The position numbers and the translations under genes were made by a program. Positions 22,358-33,547 of a stretch of DNA of 47,500 nucleotides are shown here, piece by piece (positions within the stretch are counted from its first letter, which is position 1; each line of letters opens with the position of its first letter). The notes under the pieces were generated by a model. It did no database searches. It had not been told where the DNA came from and saw only the letters and a list, made by a program, of their open reading frames with translations. Source of the DNA: Apostichopus japonicus (taxonomy: Eukaryota > Echinodermata > Holothuroidea > Aspidochirotida > Stichopodidae). The stretch lies in NCBI RefSeq assembly GCF_037975245.1, contig NC_092562.1:13065001-13112500 (forward strand). Direction: 5' to 3'.

Positions 22358-23441
22358 GCCGCACACACACATATGACAAACTAGCTGGAGTACAACGTGT
22401 ATGCAGTGCTATACTGTGCATGTGGACATACCGCATGTTCGTTTATGTTGCTGCAATGTACATGATGATGTATACCCTGGGCTAATCCCCTGTTTCTGGA
22501 AAAATCGGAAATTATTTTTCACTACCAGAGAATTCCCGCAACCTAAAATGCTTGTATACAATGATATGGGCTATTATCCAAGCAAATCACTAAGAAATTT
22601 AGTCTATTTTTAGCTTGAAAATCTCTGTAATGGACTTGTTGTTAACTACGTACTTGAGGTTGATTGTTATGATTTATTTGTTTTCAAACAAATTCAATCA
22701 CACGCGCAAAGGAATTTTGGAATTTTGGTTCTTTTGAGAAGAAGCTGTGGTTTTTATTTAAAGAAAGAAAGACATTCATTCAAAACATTGTTATGTTTTC
22801 CATAGGCCTAGCTGTGAGTGTATGTAGTTGGGGTTTGGGAAGCAATTTGAAAGGTTTTGCGTCCCTGGCTAAAAGATTGCGCCCCACATGCAGAATCCTG
22901 CGTTCGTAACAATGCTGTACACTACAGTTGATTGTTACAACAACAAAAAGCTAAACATCACTTGTTTTTGGTATTTATATGCAATGATACTTACCTGTCT
23001 TCATGTTGATGAGATGCAAAGCACAACTGAACCATGAATTTGTCGGTAGAATTACGCTTCTTTACTTCGTGAATTTAGGAGAGGGAGGTGGTGGATGTAA
23101 CCAGAGGATGGTCATTGGGAGTGAAGTTCTAAAATGTTGGCAGTTAAAAGTTCAGCTATAGGTAAATGGAAAGGTGCAATAGTAGCAGTGAGACAGGCAA
23201 GAGAGGAGTGCAGTGCATTCCAGAACTACCAGGAAGCCTGAAATATGTCCACAATTAAAGGGTCAATCAAGCTGCCTTCCTGTTTTCTAAACCATAAAAT
23301 TGAATTGAATTGTGTAATCACACATCTGTAAGTGTCAGTTTTTGTTAAAATTGTAGTCATAGAGCAGTGAGATTCATTGGTTATCTCGGAAAGGGTTGGG
23401 GGCAGAACATTTCAGTGAATGTTATTTTACTTTATTTTACT

Positions 23442-23445
<4 letters not shown>
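22358..23445. other. No gene recognised
   Basis: AT-rich sequence with short open frames only. Confidence 0.45.
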
Positions 23446-23920
<475 letters not shown>

Positions 23921-24419
23921 ACCTTAAATGAAATATACAATAAAGAGAATATACTCAACTAAGAAAAACGTTGCTTGAAAATATATTCGCCGGCTAAATT
24001 TTTTTTTTTTTCTAGCCAACGTATTGTGTGACATGATACTCTTGATCAGTTCCGCGATCGAGTTTCTTAGAGCCAAGTTGCAAGTCTCAGTCGAATCTCG
24101 GGTTGCGTCGAGAGTACTAGTCAAGTTTCATTTAGTTCTAGTCGAGTCAGAGCCGAAACTCTTTGTGAGTCATCATGATGCTGCATCGAGTTCCTTAATT
24201 GTGTATGTCGAGTCACTTTCGAGTCCGCAAATTAACTCATCGGTGTCTCTTCAAAGCCCGATAATTATGTATGTCGAGTTACCTTAAGTCTCTGAAAATG
24301 CACTGACTTTTTCGTAGCCCACCTGTGAATGCACTGTTTGCTGCTGCATTTTGATAGGTGACGTTTATGGTAGGCCATACGGGAAATAATTGCTGATTTA
24401 ATGTCCATACACTGAATTA

Positions 24420-25197
24420 AAATGATTACCGGTATTAATTTTATTTAATACCGGCATTAATTCTCAGCCAATCACCATGCAGCTTCATACACCGGCATTA
24501 AATAGAATTAATACCGGCATGAAATAGAATAAATACCGGCTTTAAATATACCATATTTGCTTAGTTGGCACTGCAACTTTAGTTGCGCTACCGTGTAATA
24601 TGCAATGTTATTAACAAGTTTCCAGCTATTGTGCCGGGCGTGAAGCTTTCCCCGTTAGTTCATCCAGAGACACTGATGCGAAATTGTACTTGTCTTCATT
24701 CAGGAGTCTTCCAAGCTTTGCATAGCGTAATGCTCTTCGAAGATTAACAAACCGGTTCAAAGCATTGCGAACTGGTAAAACATCGGATTGTGTGGGATTG
24801 GGAGTCAACCTTTGTCAATAACCTATAAGTTATGTTCGCTTCTCGACGAAAAGCACGCAGATATTGTACTGTGTCTGTCATGCGTGTCATTACGTTGTAC
24901 TTTGCTTTCTACACAGGGGGTATGAAGCTTCCAAAAAGTGGGGGCGGGGCACAACATCAGAGGGGCACTCTAACCCGGCTCCTACCCCTGTTTCTACAGC
25001 AGAAATAACTGCGCTGCTTTCACGCTACAGTAAGAGGGACTAACACTAGCTTAGAGCATGATAACAGCTTCAAAATTCGCTAATGTGATTGGTCTATTTA
25101 ATGCCCGTATTAATTCTATGTAATGTCGGTATTATTTCTATTTAATGCCGGTACTAATTCTATTTAATGCCGGTATTAATTCTATTTAAAGCAACAA
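24420..25197. mobile_element. Element with inverted arrays of an AATACCGGCATTAAATAGA-type unit
   Basis: The left arm (24420-24550) carries copies of AATTAATACCGGCATTAAAT. The right arm (25095-25197) carries at least four copies of its complement (AATGCCGGTATTAATTCTAT). Both arms also carry a CCAATCAC word on their inner side. The 24550-25090 interior is unrelated to the arms and has no recognised gene. This is the architecture of foldback elements whose arms are tandem repeats. Confidence 0.55.
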
Positions 25198-26145
25198 GTC
25201 AGATTAAAACACTTAGAGTAGTCTTAAATAGAAACTTAAGAACGAAGGACAAAAATTTGATGCAGAAGACAACAGATTTAAAGTTAAATGTGGCACCATA
25301 GACTGGGCTAATTTAAACAGATTTTGGTTGGTTTATTCCTTTCATTTTTTTTTTTATAGACAACCATTTATTTTTACCGAGACAAAGCAATCGAGTTTTC
25401 GTCCTCACTAAATTTCTCAACAAACTCACTTGCTTGAAACCAGCACCAGTGTACAGTTAATGCCTCCACATAGCAACAGGTTGCAACAGTTTACTTCCAT
25501 TGAAAGTCATGGCAACGTGCATTATATGACCTCAATTGTACTGGCCTAGCATGTCAACAAAAGGCACCACGTCACAGACATTTTCAGGAGCGGAATCGGG
25601 GACGTTAAAGAATACTTAGCAAATGACAAAATAAGAAACCATGATATATTTTCATTGCACAGTGTGATCTGCTTCTCAGTATTCGACACATGCTGTGATT
25701 TGGTGACGCCGACATTCTCAGCTTGGTTTTGTTGCCTGAATGTCGTTCAGTTTGTGACGTCGGTGACTTTATTACATTTATTGCACAACAACAACAACAA
25801 CAACAACAAAAACAACAAAATGTCGACATGGTACAATATTTCTTCCCCTTGTAATACATGTATGTATATATGGGTGGGCTAATACCAGAAACATTAACAC
25901 AGGACAGAGACAACATAACTTTCAAATAATATATACCTTCAAAAGGGTTGTAGAGTGAATCCTGACGTTAGCGAAATGGAAGAATCGGTTTATACAATTT
26001 CTCGAAGAACAACGTTGATTTTCTCCAGTTTTTTTTAATTTTTTTTAACCCTCCTTGTTGTCTGTATTTAGATATTACTAGGTCAATTTGTAAGACATTG
26101 ACAGCTCAATCGACGTCGACTTCATGATGGATGACGAACGTTTTC
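25198..26145. other. No gene recognised; (CAA)n microsatellite
   Basis: A CAA repeat lies at 25787-25820. The rest shows no supported exon. Confidence 0.5.
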
Positions 26146-26760
26146 GTTTCGTTTATTTCAGTCATTAAATTCCCATTGTTAGTACATAGGTATAAAACAT
26201 TGAGGTAGCGGGACCAGAAATAAAAGAATTTTACAAGTCTGGTACCTTACAAAGTACAACAAAAACTGTTAAAAGTTAAATAGAGAAAAACGAAAACACA
26301 TAGGAAAGCACATAGGGGTTTATCAGAACTTGGGAAAGGCTAACAATGCTAAAAATCAGACAGAACTATATATGGGAAATGTTTCGTTATTCGCTGGGTA
26401 GATATTATTTATTTTTATAAGATATTAATAATAATATACGATTTAAGATGAAATTGATTTACTATTTCTAATGTGGTCACTTTAAGAATTCCAAAGGGCA
26501 ACACCAGAACATCTAACCTGACAACGATACGTGTAATAAGTCTCGGACATAGATGAACGAGTCATGTACGCATGAAATCTAGTGTTATTGAAAAAAGTGT
26601 GAAAGATATCTGTGGGTAACCCATTCTGAAACTTAGAGAGAAAAATTCCTTATTGATATCTATAGAGCTCATTGAGTGTAAGCGAAAAGTTTTTGGAAAG
26701 GGCCGCAAAATATGAAGTATATAAAACATTGCAAATAATTCTGTCATTTTCTGGATCTTG
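26146..26760 (-). pseudogene. Degenerate LINE (CR1/L2-like) reverse-transcriptase C-terminus and 3' UTR
   Basis: On the minus strand, 26690 down to 26482 reads K-F-Q-N-G-L-P-T-D-I-F, then F-F-N-N, H-A-Y-M-T-R-S-S and finally G-V-A-L-W-N-S followed by a stop. This is the conserved C-terminal region downstream of the polymerase domain in CR1/L2-type non-LTR retrotransposons (K-x-x-G-L-x-P, H-x-Y-x-T-R, G-P-x-L-W-N-S). Upstream, L-N-E-L-Y-R-Y-Q is followed by an in-frame stop, so the copy is dead. The 26146-26481 part would be its 3' UTR. Confidence 0.55.
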
Positions 26761-27119
26761 TATAAGCTATCAAGTGTTCATTCTATTATTTGTAATACTT
26801 GCAACCATTTTGCTGATGATAGAAATTTTGTTTTTTCAGTTTATAAGTTTTGAATTGATATCCAATCTTCAAAATGTAGCATTATCGAATGCGTTAATCA
26901 CACTCCATCAAGTATTACTGAGGCGTTTGTGTAATCATAAAATATGTTTTATTAAGCGACAATTTATTGGATTTTAGCCAGTCAGACGTTTTGAGGAATT
27001 CATTACTAATAGTTTGAAGCGCATTGTCTGTCTAAATGTTTATGTTGAATGTTTTGAGACGGTGTGTTCATCCATGGAGGTATCTATGGTTCATCTAAGC
27101 ACATTTCAAGGCACTGCAA

Positions 27120-27198
27120 TCTCTCTACCTCCCTCTCTCCTCTTCTCTCTCTCCACCCCCCCCCCCCCCCCCTCTCTCTCTTTCTCTCTCTCTATCGT
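27120..27198. repeat. CT-rich / poly-C low-complexity tract
   Basis: CTCT runs flank an uninterrupted C tract. It lies 130 bp before a candidate acceptor and does not look coding. Confidence 0.85.
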
Positions 27199-27329
27199 CC
27201 TAATTCAGTTTGACTCCTTACATGATCAACCAAGTGTACTGGTTAAGAACATTTTCATTTCATATTTGAAAGATATATCATCGAAACAAAACAGACTGAC
27301 AACTGTCTTTTTTTCTTCTTCGTGTGTAG

Positions 27330-27501
27330 GTACAGTAATCGACTCACTTACTTGTTGCTGCAATCTCGTCTCAGTTTCTTACCGTGAAATGAATGGAAGT
27401 GTGAATATCATTTCGGTGTTCACGGACAGGGACTTCATTAGTATCCAAACTGTAACAACCATATCAAGCAAGGTGTTATTAAAATGCCTCTTGGAACAAA
27501 G
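27330..27501 (+). CDS. Candidate Ig1-like exon of a Tie-like paralogue
   Basis: A T-rich tract and GTGTGTAG precede the exon, and the donor AAAG|GTAAGC follows 27501. Read in phase 1 it encodes D-S-L-T-C-C-C and later V-F-T-D-R-D-F, which resembles the start of the first Ig domain of Tie receptors (S-L-T-C ... I-G-R-D-F). The end phase (two bases) fits the acceptor at 28939, so the two exons can be joined. Whether it belongs to gene B, to another copy or to a relic is open. Confidence 0.38.
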
Positions 27502-28080
27502 GTAAGCATAGGTAGAAGATAGGATACATTATCAAAACTGCTCATTTTGGTGAAGTGGGCCGTCAACTGGGGGATAATCTAAAACTGCAGAATTTGTCCT
27601 GGACTTGGTGCACGTAATTGGACATACGCGTATTAGCGGCCTCCCAATTTATCATCTCATCGCTCCCATTGGGAGGATATTATTCCAGTCGGTTGGAGCT
27701 TATCATACCTATCTCGATTGCCATGACAACGGTTTTCATGGTGACAGTTAATGTTCCTGAATAGGGTGTCCCGGTGGCGATTTTTTTTCCCCAAACAGGT
27801 TTGCAAGTGTACGTAAATAGTCGTTCATGATTGGTCAGAAAAGTTACGTCATCACCTTCACTTCGAGGTTCTGCATCCATTTGATATACCCGTTCAAAAT
27901 TACCCGTAGCTTTTCGTACATATATTTAGATATGTTTGGAATTGGTTTAGACATATTTAGCTCACTGGTATTGTATGATCTACTTTGATCGAAGCTTTCT
28001 GTGAAGGCTTATCGATAACATCGCACAGTGAAAGTTTCGTACAGGGTACATCACACATGCGCTGTAGGCCTATATGTATT
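27502..28080. other. No gene recognised (probable intron)
   Basis: Mixed composition sequence without supported exons, lying between two candidate Tie-like exons. Confidence 0.35.
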
Positions 28081-28087
28081 GTAACTC

Positions 28088-28425
28088 TGTATATTCACTC
28101 AAGACTCGTGAACTCGCGTCGTGAAGTTGCTTTTAGTGTAGGCCTACCCATTCCACACTCACAAATCGTAGAGAACGTAAACACGAACCAAGTCAGGGCG
28201 TTTGGAGTGTTCTCGCGTCGTGAAGTTGCTTTTAGTGTAGGCATACCCATTCCACGTGTAGGCCTACCTATCATACTATACACTATACTGTTTTGCGTAT
28301 ATTCACTCAAGACTCGTGAACTCGCGTCGTGAAATTGCTTTTAGTGTAGGTCTACCCATTCCACGAAACGAATTCTGATTTCAATAGAACGGCTCACGAA
28401 TCGTGGAGAACGTAAACACGAACCA
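28088..28425. repeat. Three partial tandem copies of a GTCGTGAA...TTTTAGTGTAGG repeat
   Basis: The block CGCGTCGTGAAGTTGCTTTT followed by AGTGTAGGCCTACCCATTCC occurs near 28116, 28215 and 28322. Longer flanks (TATTCACTCAAGACTCGTGA; GAGAACGTAAACACGAACCA) are duplicated around them. The copies differ by single bases, so the duplication is fairly recent. Confidence 0.75.
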
Positions 28426-28671
28426 AATAGAATGTAGCGTATGTATCATAAGTGAGGTCAACATGTTATCCAAGCATTAAAAGTAAAGTTAGGGCGTTTG
28501 AAGGGAAACCCCGTAACTAGACTCAATGAAATGTCAGTGTGTAACTCAGTATATGTCTTCGAACTTCCAAGCGATGGTCATTATTGATGCTGACGTCACG
28601 AGCAATCTGATTGGCTGAAAACTCCGTAATTGCAAACCTGTTTGGAAAAAAAATCGCGTCCCGGTGCGTCC

Positions 28672-28760
28672 CAGTGGCGTCGCCAGGGGTGGCCGAGGGG
28701 GGGGGCACGTGCCCTTCCCCCAAAATCGTTCCCCACATGCAGGTGCCCCCCAGATGCGAT
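28672..28760. mobile_element. hAT-like MITE end fragment
   Basis: CAGTGGCGTCGCCAGGGGTG, then a G-run and a C-rich stretch, resembles the CAGTGGCGnnGCCAGGG termini of non-autonomous hAT elements. The matching second end is not found nearby. Confidence 0.35.
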
Positions 28761-28886
28761 TTGTAGTATTCATACATATACTCAAAACAAAAACTTTATC
28801 TACATGTGATAAATTAAATTATATAACGATTTTATTCAATCGTATGATCGACTCTGAAGTGTCCTATTTCAGACACATCTATTAAA

Positions 28887-29076
28887 TTGAATATTTCTTC
28901 TCATATTTATCTTTTTACTTTACTGTGTTTTTCTTCCAGTATCATCATCGTGGTCAGTGACACAGAAGTTTGGACTATTGATTTGGCATATTTGTCAACT
29001 ATAACTCCAGCATTCACCTTCATGGGCTCTTTGGTAGGGAGTACAACTTCCATTGATTGTTGCACAAACGCAAACG
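28887..29076 (+). CDS. Candidate signal-peptide exon of Tie-like gene B
   Basis: From ATG 28887 the frame gives a short polar start, a ~17-residue hydrophobic core (L-F-T-L-L-C-F...I-I-I-V-V) and a cleavage-like V-V-S-D. It then runs into T-S-I-D-C-C, which resembles the first Ig strand of Tie, and ends at the donor G|GTGTGT in phase 1 as elsewhere in this family. An alternative start is the acceptor TTTTTCTTCCAG at 28928-28939, in which case the exon (28940-29076) would join the exon ending at 27501 in frame. Both readings share 28940-29076. Confidence 0.42.
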
Positions 29077-29944
29077 GTGTGTATTTTATGTACATCGTTC
29101 AATCCACTATCGTTGCATAGCATTTATATATCTTAATTACCTCTTGTTTCATCAGAGTAAGAAAAGGATTTTTAATTTTTTTTATGTCGTTCACAGTTTT
29201 TGTTTTGTTCCGGGGTCAATTAGATTTTTGTATGTTTGAAGAACTGGCAGATTTGGAGATTCTGGCCCACAAACAGCTGCATAACGTTGCATTAAGTAAC
29301 TATCACAGTGTCCACCATGGAATATACATTGCTTCGCCACAATATCCCCTGCAGGGGTAAATTCTCATGTTTATGACAGTAAATTCACTCGATGAGATTT
29401 AAGAATCGATAATAGGCTATGCTTTTGAAGGAAATATGATTTATTCAATGTATATGTTGTAAGATATGAACAGAAAATGATGCTACTTTGATATTTAAAA
29501 AGGAACATGTGTAACGTTGAGGTTTTTGGCATGACTGTATCAAAGCCTCGCAAAGAAATGGTCGAGACAAATCAGCCCAGCTTATGGGTAAAACGATACC
29601 AAACAATTCTACGGAATGCTCGGTTTTGATTCCCTAGATTATTGACCAAATATGTAAGATTTTCAATGATAACAAACTCCTGAATAACCGGTATTGCTCT
29701 AAAACAAATGGAAACAGCAAACACGATAAACTTGGATTACATAGCGATAAACATGGAAACTCAATCGGTAGATATTCCACGCTTATCGGTCGATAATCCA
29801 GAAAAACACAGGAAAATATTCTATTATTGGGCATTTGCCTTGCCATTCCATTGTTAGAGCGACATACATTAACTGTGATACTTTATTTTCATCACGGTTT
29901 CGAATCACACTCTCCAATTTTTGTTTCTATAATCATTTTCGCAG
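29077..29944. other. Intron-like sequence, no gene recognised
   Basis: AT-rich sequence. It ends at an acceptor-like CATTTTCGCAG (29934-29944) followed by a short open frame containing N-Q-N-Y-F-C-F, which stops at 30007. This may be a decayed Ig1 exon whose donor region abuts the large insertion. Confidence 0.3.
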
Positions 29945-30051
29945 GGTTCGACTTGATTGTTTTACGTGGAAACCAGAACTACTTCTGCTTCTTGGGACGG
30001 AACATCTAATTCGGTTACTGTGGCGGCCGGAGTAGTGTATAGACCACAACC

Positions 30052-30325
30052 GGGGCACAATCGACAAGGGGGACCCCAACCGGGGCATAATCGACAAGGG
30101 GGACCCCAACCGGGGCATAATCGGTGACCGGAACTAGGGCAAAATAGACAGTGGGGACCCAGACCGGGGCAAAATGGACAGTGGGGACCCCAACCGGGGC
30201 ATAATCGACAAGGGGGACCCGAACTAGGGCAAAATGGACATTGGGGACCGGAACTAGGGCAAAATGGACATTGGGGACCCGAACCAGGGCAAAATGGACA
30301 GTGGGGACCCAAACTAGGGCATTTC
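30052..30325. repeat. 30-bp minisatellite forming the left terminal repeat
   Basis: About nine units with two flavours: GGGGCATAATCGACAAGGGG + GACCCCAACC, and GGGCAAAATGGACAGTGGGG + ACCCGAACTA. Because the period is divisible by three, several frames on both strands are open. One gives G-P-x-C-P-F-C-P-G/S repeats on the minus strand, and another gives P-Q-P-G-H-N-R-Q-G-G on the plus strand. Confidence 0.9.
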
Positions 30326-30552
30326 TGGAAAATGAGAACAAAAGCGATGTGTTGTACATTTTTTTTTTTATTCGAGTGCACCACAGCATATCTTCACATC
30401 AAACAAGAAAATATATTGAACAAAAGGATAAGTCAATAGTGGCTTTAGTGACAATAACAATAGCGACTCGTCCGTTAGGTAGGATATTGATTGCTGTTTG
30501 AGGCCAACAATTACTAACCCCTAAGATCATCGTCCGTTAGCTATTTTCGCGC

Positions 30553-30897
30553 TCAGTACACAATGAAACTCAATGTTCTCCTTTGGGGTCTTAACCTTTC
30601 CTTTAGGATATATTTTGTCCGGTACAGTAATGTAGCGGGGGACGAATTTTCCAAAAAATTTAGTACACAATTATATACAAACACACTAGCTACATATGAG
30701 AAAAACACTGTATTGAATATTGAAAGGTATCCAACATCAGCACGACACTTTTCTAAACTCGTGAAAGTCAAAATAGATTTACCTAAAAGTTTCACTTGAT
30801 CTGATACTAAAAAACGTTTTGCACCGAACAGTTCATGAAACGTCACTTTGTAAATAATAAAATTAAAAAAAGATAAAAGATGCATCGCTAAACACAT
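30553..30897 (-). CDS. 114-residue hydrophobic protein, copy 1
   Basis: Open from ATG to stop and conserved in all three copies (also 32345-32689 and 39782-40126). It has a hydrophobic N-terminal stretch (L-S-F-F-N-F-I-I-Y), a charged middle, a second hydrophobic segment (F-F-S-Y-V-A-S-V-F-V-Y) and a basic tail (R-L-R-P-Q-R-R). No family is recognised. It lies outward of the zinc-finger frame on the same strand and may be no more than its 3' UTR. Conservation here reflects recent duplication, so it is weak evidence for coding. Confidence 0.3.
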   Translation of the reverse strand: MCLAMHLLSFFNFIIYKVTFHELFGAKRFLVSDQVKLLGKSILTFTSLEKCRADVGYLSIFNTVFFSYVASVFVYNCVLNFLENSSPATLLYRTKYILKERLRPQRRTLSFIVY

Positions 30898-31179
30898 TTC
30901 ATAAAATGTATGTCAATTTAAGAAAACACTTCATTTAAAATAAATAAACACATAAAATCATGCATGATTATGTTTAGAGCAACAACTTGGTAAGCACATG
31001 AAATAGTGAACATTGAAATGATCAATCGTTAAAGATATGGATTGATAAAATAATATACATCTTGGTCATTACGGTGAACGTCATCGGTAAACCTTCCAAC
31101 GATATCCGCCATACGTTGTCCACGGTTGTTATTTCTTTCTTCAGATCGATCGTATAGTCACCCACGTCTCTCTGACAAC

Positions 31180-31668
31180 TTACACATCGTTGTCATCGTC
31201 CTCCTCATCATCACTTTCGTATTTGTTCTTCAGTCCATGATGTAATATCTTAGACATTTGCTTATTGAGTTCGAGCAAGTGCATCCAAGTCTCCACAGCA
31301 TCATACGTGCGTTCACCATCCTCGTCATCGTGATCGGCACCACCATCCTCCTCACTGCTACTACTGCCAGTACCGTCTGATGTTTCAATCGGCTCATCCG
31401 AACTATTTTGTTCATTACTTCCCTCAGTATCCACCAGGTCATCGTCCTCTTCACTGCGGTCATCGGTCGAATCACTTTCACGATGTTTGCATTTCACGCC
31501 GACACGACGCGTATTCACATAACGATCTCTATTACCATTCACACTGTCATCCTCGCTTTTAGTTACCATCGCCGCCTTTTGATTACTAGGGTGAATGATG
31601 GATTCGTGTCGACGAAGATTGAACTGACGGTTAAATCCTTTATTGCATATTTTACAACGAAATCTCAT
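31180..31668 (-). CDS. Acidic C2H2 zinc-finger protein of the element, copy 1
   Basis: 162 residues. One C2H2 finger sits at the very N-terminus (F-R-C-K-I-C-N-K-G-F ... L-R-R-H-E-S-I-I-H; C-x2-C-x12-H-x4-H). It is followed by a basic patch (R-V-G-V-K-C-K-H-R), a Ser/Asp/Glu-rich region, a short helical segment (V-E-T-W-M-H-L-L-E-L-N-K) and an acidic end (D-D-E-E-D-D-D-N-D-V). A single finger plus an acidic tail with one conserved Trp-containing helix resembles accessory proteins of Polinton-type elements, from memory. DNA binding, perhaps of the element's ends, is inferred. The frame reads outward from the element centre. Confidence 0.6.
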   Translation of the reverse strand: MRFRCKICNKGFNRQFNLRRHESIIHPSNQKAAMVTKSEDDSVNGNRDRYVNTRRVGVKCKHRESDSTDDRSEEDDDLVDTEGSNEQNSSDEPIETSDGTGSSSSEEDGGADHDDEDGERTYDAVETWMHLLELNKQMSKILHHGLKNKYESDDEEDDDNDV

Positions 31669-31875
31669 CTTGAGGGTGTGTACTCTTTTGTGTCATTCGA
31701 CGCAATGAGAGCTATTAAACAAAAATGTGAATGATATACTTTTTGAATATATCAATATGAGCACATGCTCAATTGCTCATCTAAACGACTCTCTTTTGCT
31801 CACGATGTGCTCTTTTGCTCTTTGAGTCACTCCTTTTATGCTCGCGCGCTCATCACATGAACCACATCATGCGTG

Positions 31876-32112
31876 GGCATAATCGACAAGGGGGACCCCA
31901 ACCGGGGCATAATCGGTGACCGGAACTAGGGCAAAATAGACAGTGGGGACCCAGACCGGGGCAAAATGGACAGTGGGGACCCCAACCGGGGCATAATCGA
32001 CAAGGGGGACCCGAACTAGGGCAAAATGGACATTGGGGACCGGAACTAGGGCAAAATGGACATTGGGGACCCGAACCAGGGCAAAATGGACAGTGGGGAC
32101 CCAAACTAGGGC
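31876..32112. repeat. Internal copy of the 30-bp terminal minisatellite
   Basis: About eight units, created by the left-arm tandem duplication. It lacks the terminal AGTAGTGTATAGACC, so it is not a functional end. Confidence 0.9.
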
Positions 32113-32344
32113 ATTTCTGGAAAATGAGAACAAAAGCGATGTGTTGTACATTTTTTTTTTTATTCGAGTGCACCACAGCATATCTTCACATCAAACAAGA
32201 AAATATATTGAACAAAAGGATAAGTCAATAGTGGCTTTAGTGACAATAACAATAGCGACTCGTCCGTTAGGTAGGATATTGATTGCTGTTTGAGGCCAAC
32301 AATTACTAACCCCTAAGATCATCGTCCGTTAGCTATTTTCGCGC

Positions 32345-32689
32345 TCAGTACACAATGAAACTCAATGTTCTCCTTTGGGGTCTTAACCTTTCCTTTAGGA
32401 TATATTTTGTCCGGTACAGTAATGTAGCGGGGGACGAATTTTCCAAAAAATTTAGTACACAATTATATACAAACACACTAGCTACATATGAGAAAAACAC
32501 TGTATTGAATATTGAAAGGTATCCAACATCAGCACGACACTTTTCTAAACTCGTGAAAGTCAAAATAGATTTACCTAAAAGTTTCACTTGATCTGATACT
32601 AAAAAACGTTTTGCACCGAACAGTTCATGAAACGTCACTTTGTAAATAATAAAATTAAAAAAAGATAAAAGATGCATCGCTAAACACAT
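32345..32689 (-). CDS. 114-residue hydrophobic protein, copy 2
   Basis: Same protein as copy 1 (30553-30897), residue for residue, carried on the second unit of the left-arm tandem duplication. Confidence 0.3.
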   Translation of the reverse strand: MCLAMHLLSFFNFIIYKVTFHELFGAKRFLVSDQVKLLGKSILTFTSLEKCRADVGYLSIFNTVFFSYVASVFVYNCVLNFLENSSPATLLYRTKYILKERLRPQRRTLSFIVY

Positions 32690-32971
32690 TTCATAAAATG
32701 TATGTCAATTTAAGAAAACACTTCATTTAAAATAAATAAACACATAAAATCATGCATGATTATGTTTAGAGCAACAACTTGGTAAGCACATGAAATAGTG
32801 AACATTGAAATGATCAATCGTTAAAGATATGGATTGATAAAATAATATACATCTTGGTCATTACGGTGAACGTCATCGGTAAACCTTCCAACGATATCCG
32901 CCATACGTTGTCCACGGTTGTTATTTCTTTCTTCAGATCGATCGTATAGTCACCCACGTCTCTCTGACAAC

Positions 32972-33460
32972 TTACACATCGTTGTCATCGTCCTCCTCAT
33001 CATCACTTTCGTATTTGTTCTTCAGTCCATGATGTAATATCTTAGACATTTGCTTATTGAGTTCGAGCAAGTGCATCCAAGTCTCCACAGCATCATACGT
33101 GCGTTCACCATCCTCGTCATCGTGATCGGCACCACCATCCTCCTCACTGCTACTACTGCCAGTACCGTCTGATGTTTCAATCGGCTCATCCGAACTATTT
33201 TGTTCATTACTTCCCTCAGTATCCACCAGGTCATCGTCCTCTTCACTGCGGTCATCGGTCGAATCACTTTCACGATGTTTGCATTTCACGCCGACACGAC
33301 GCGTATTCACATAACGATCTCTGTTACCATTCACACTGTCATCCTCGCTTTTAGTTACCATCGCCGCCTTTTGATTACTAGGGTGAATGATGGATTCGTG
33401 TCGACGAAGATTGAACTGACGGTTAAATCCTTTATTGCATATTTTACAACGAAATCTCAT
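32972..33460 (-). CDS. Acidic C2H2 zinc-finger protein of the element, copy 2
   Basis: Encodes the same 162 residues as copy 1. The only nucleotide change noticed inside it is synonymous (an Asn codon, AAT to AAC, around 33322-33324). It lies in the second unit of the tandem duplication. Confidence 0.6.
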   Translation of the reverse strand: MRFRCKICNKGFNRQFNLRRHESIIHPSNQKAAMVTKSEDDSVNGNRDRYVNTRRVGVKCKHRESDSTDDRSEEDDDLVDTEGSNEQNSSDEPIETSDGTGSSSSEEDGGADHDDEDGERTYDAVETWMHLLELNKQMSKILHHGLKNKYESDDEEDDDNDV

Positions 33461-33547
33461 CTTGAGGGTGTGTACTCTTTTGTGTCATTCGACGCAATGA
33501 GAGCTATTAAACAAAAATGTGAATGATATACTTTTTGAATATATCAA

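Noticed and set aside
27014-27505. 163-codon frame including the Ig1-like exon
   Set aside because: The first two thirds pass through a CT/poly-C tract. Only the part after the acceptor at 27329 has receptor-like features.
29962-30384. Cys-rich repeat protein (CPxCPG units), possibly secreted
   Set aside because: All frames of the 30-bp minisatellite are open. There is no signal peptide, and a competing Gly/Pro/His repeat runs on the other strand.
31408-31734. 108-codon frame antisense to the zinc-finger gene, present in all three copies
   Set aside because: The zinc-finger frame on the other strand has a clear domain. The antisense frame has none and is preserved only because the copies are recent.
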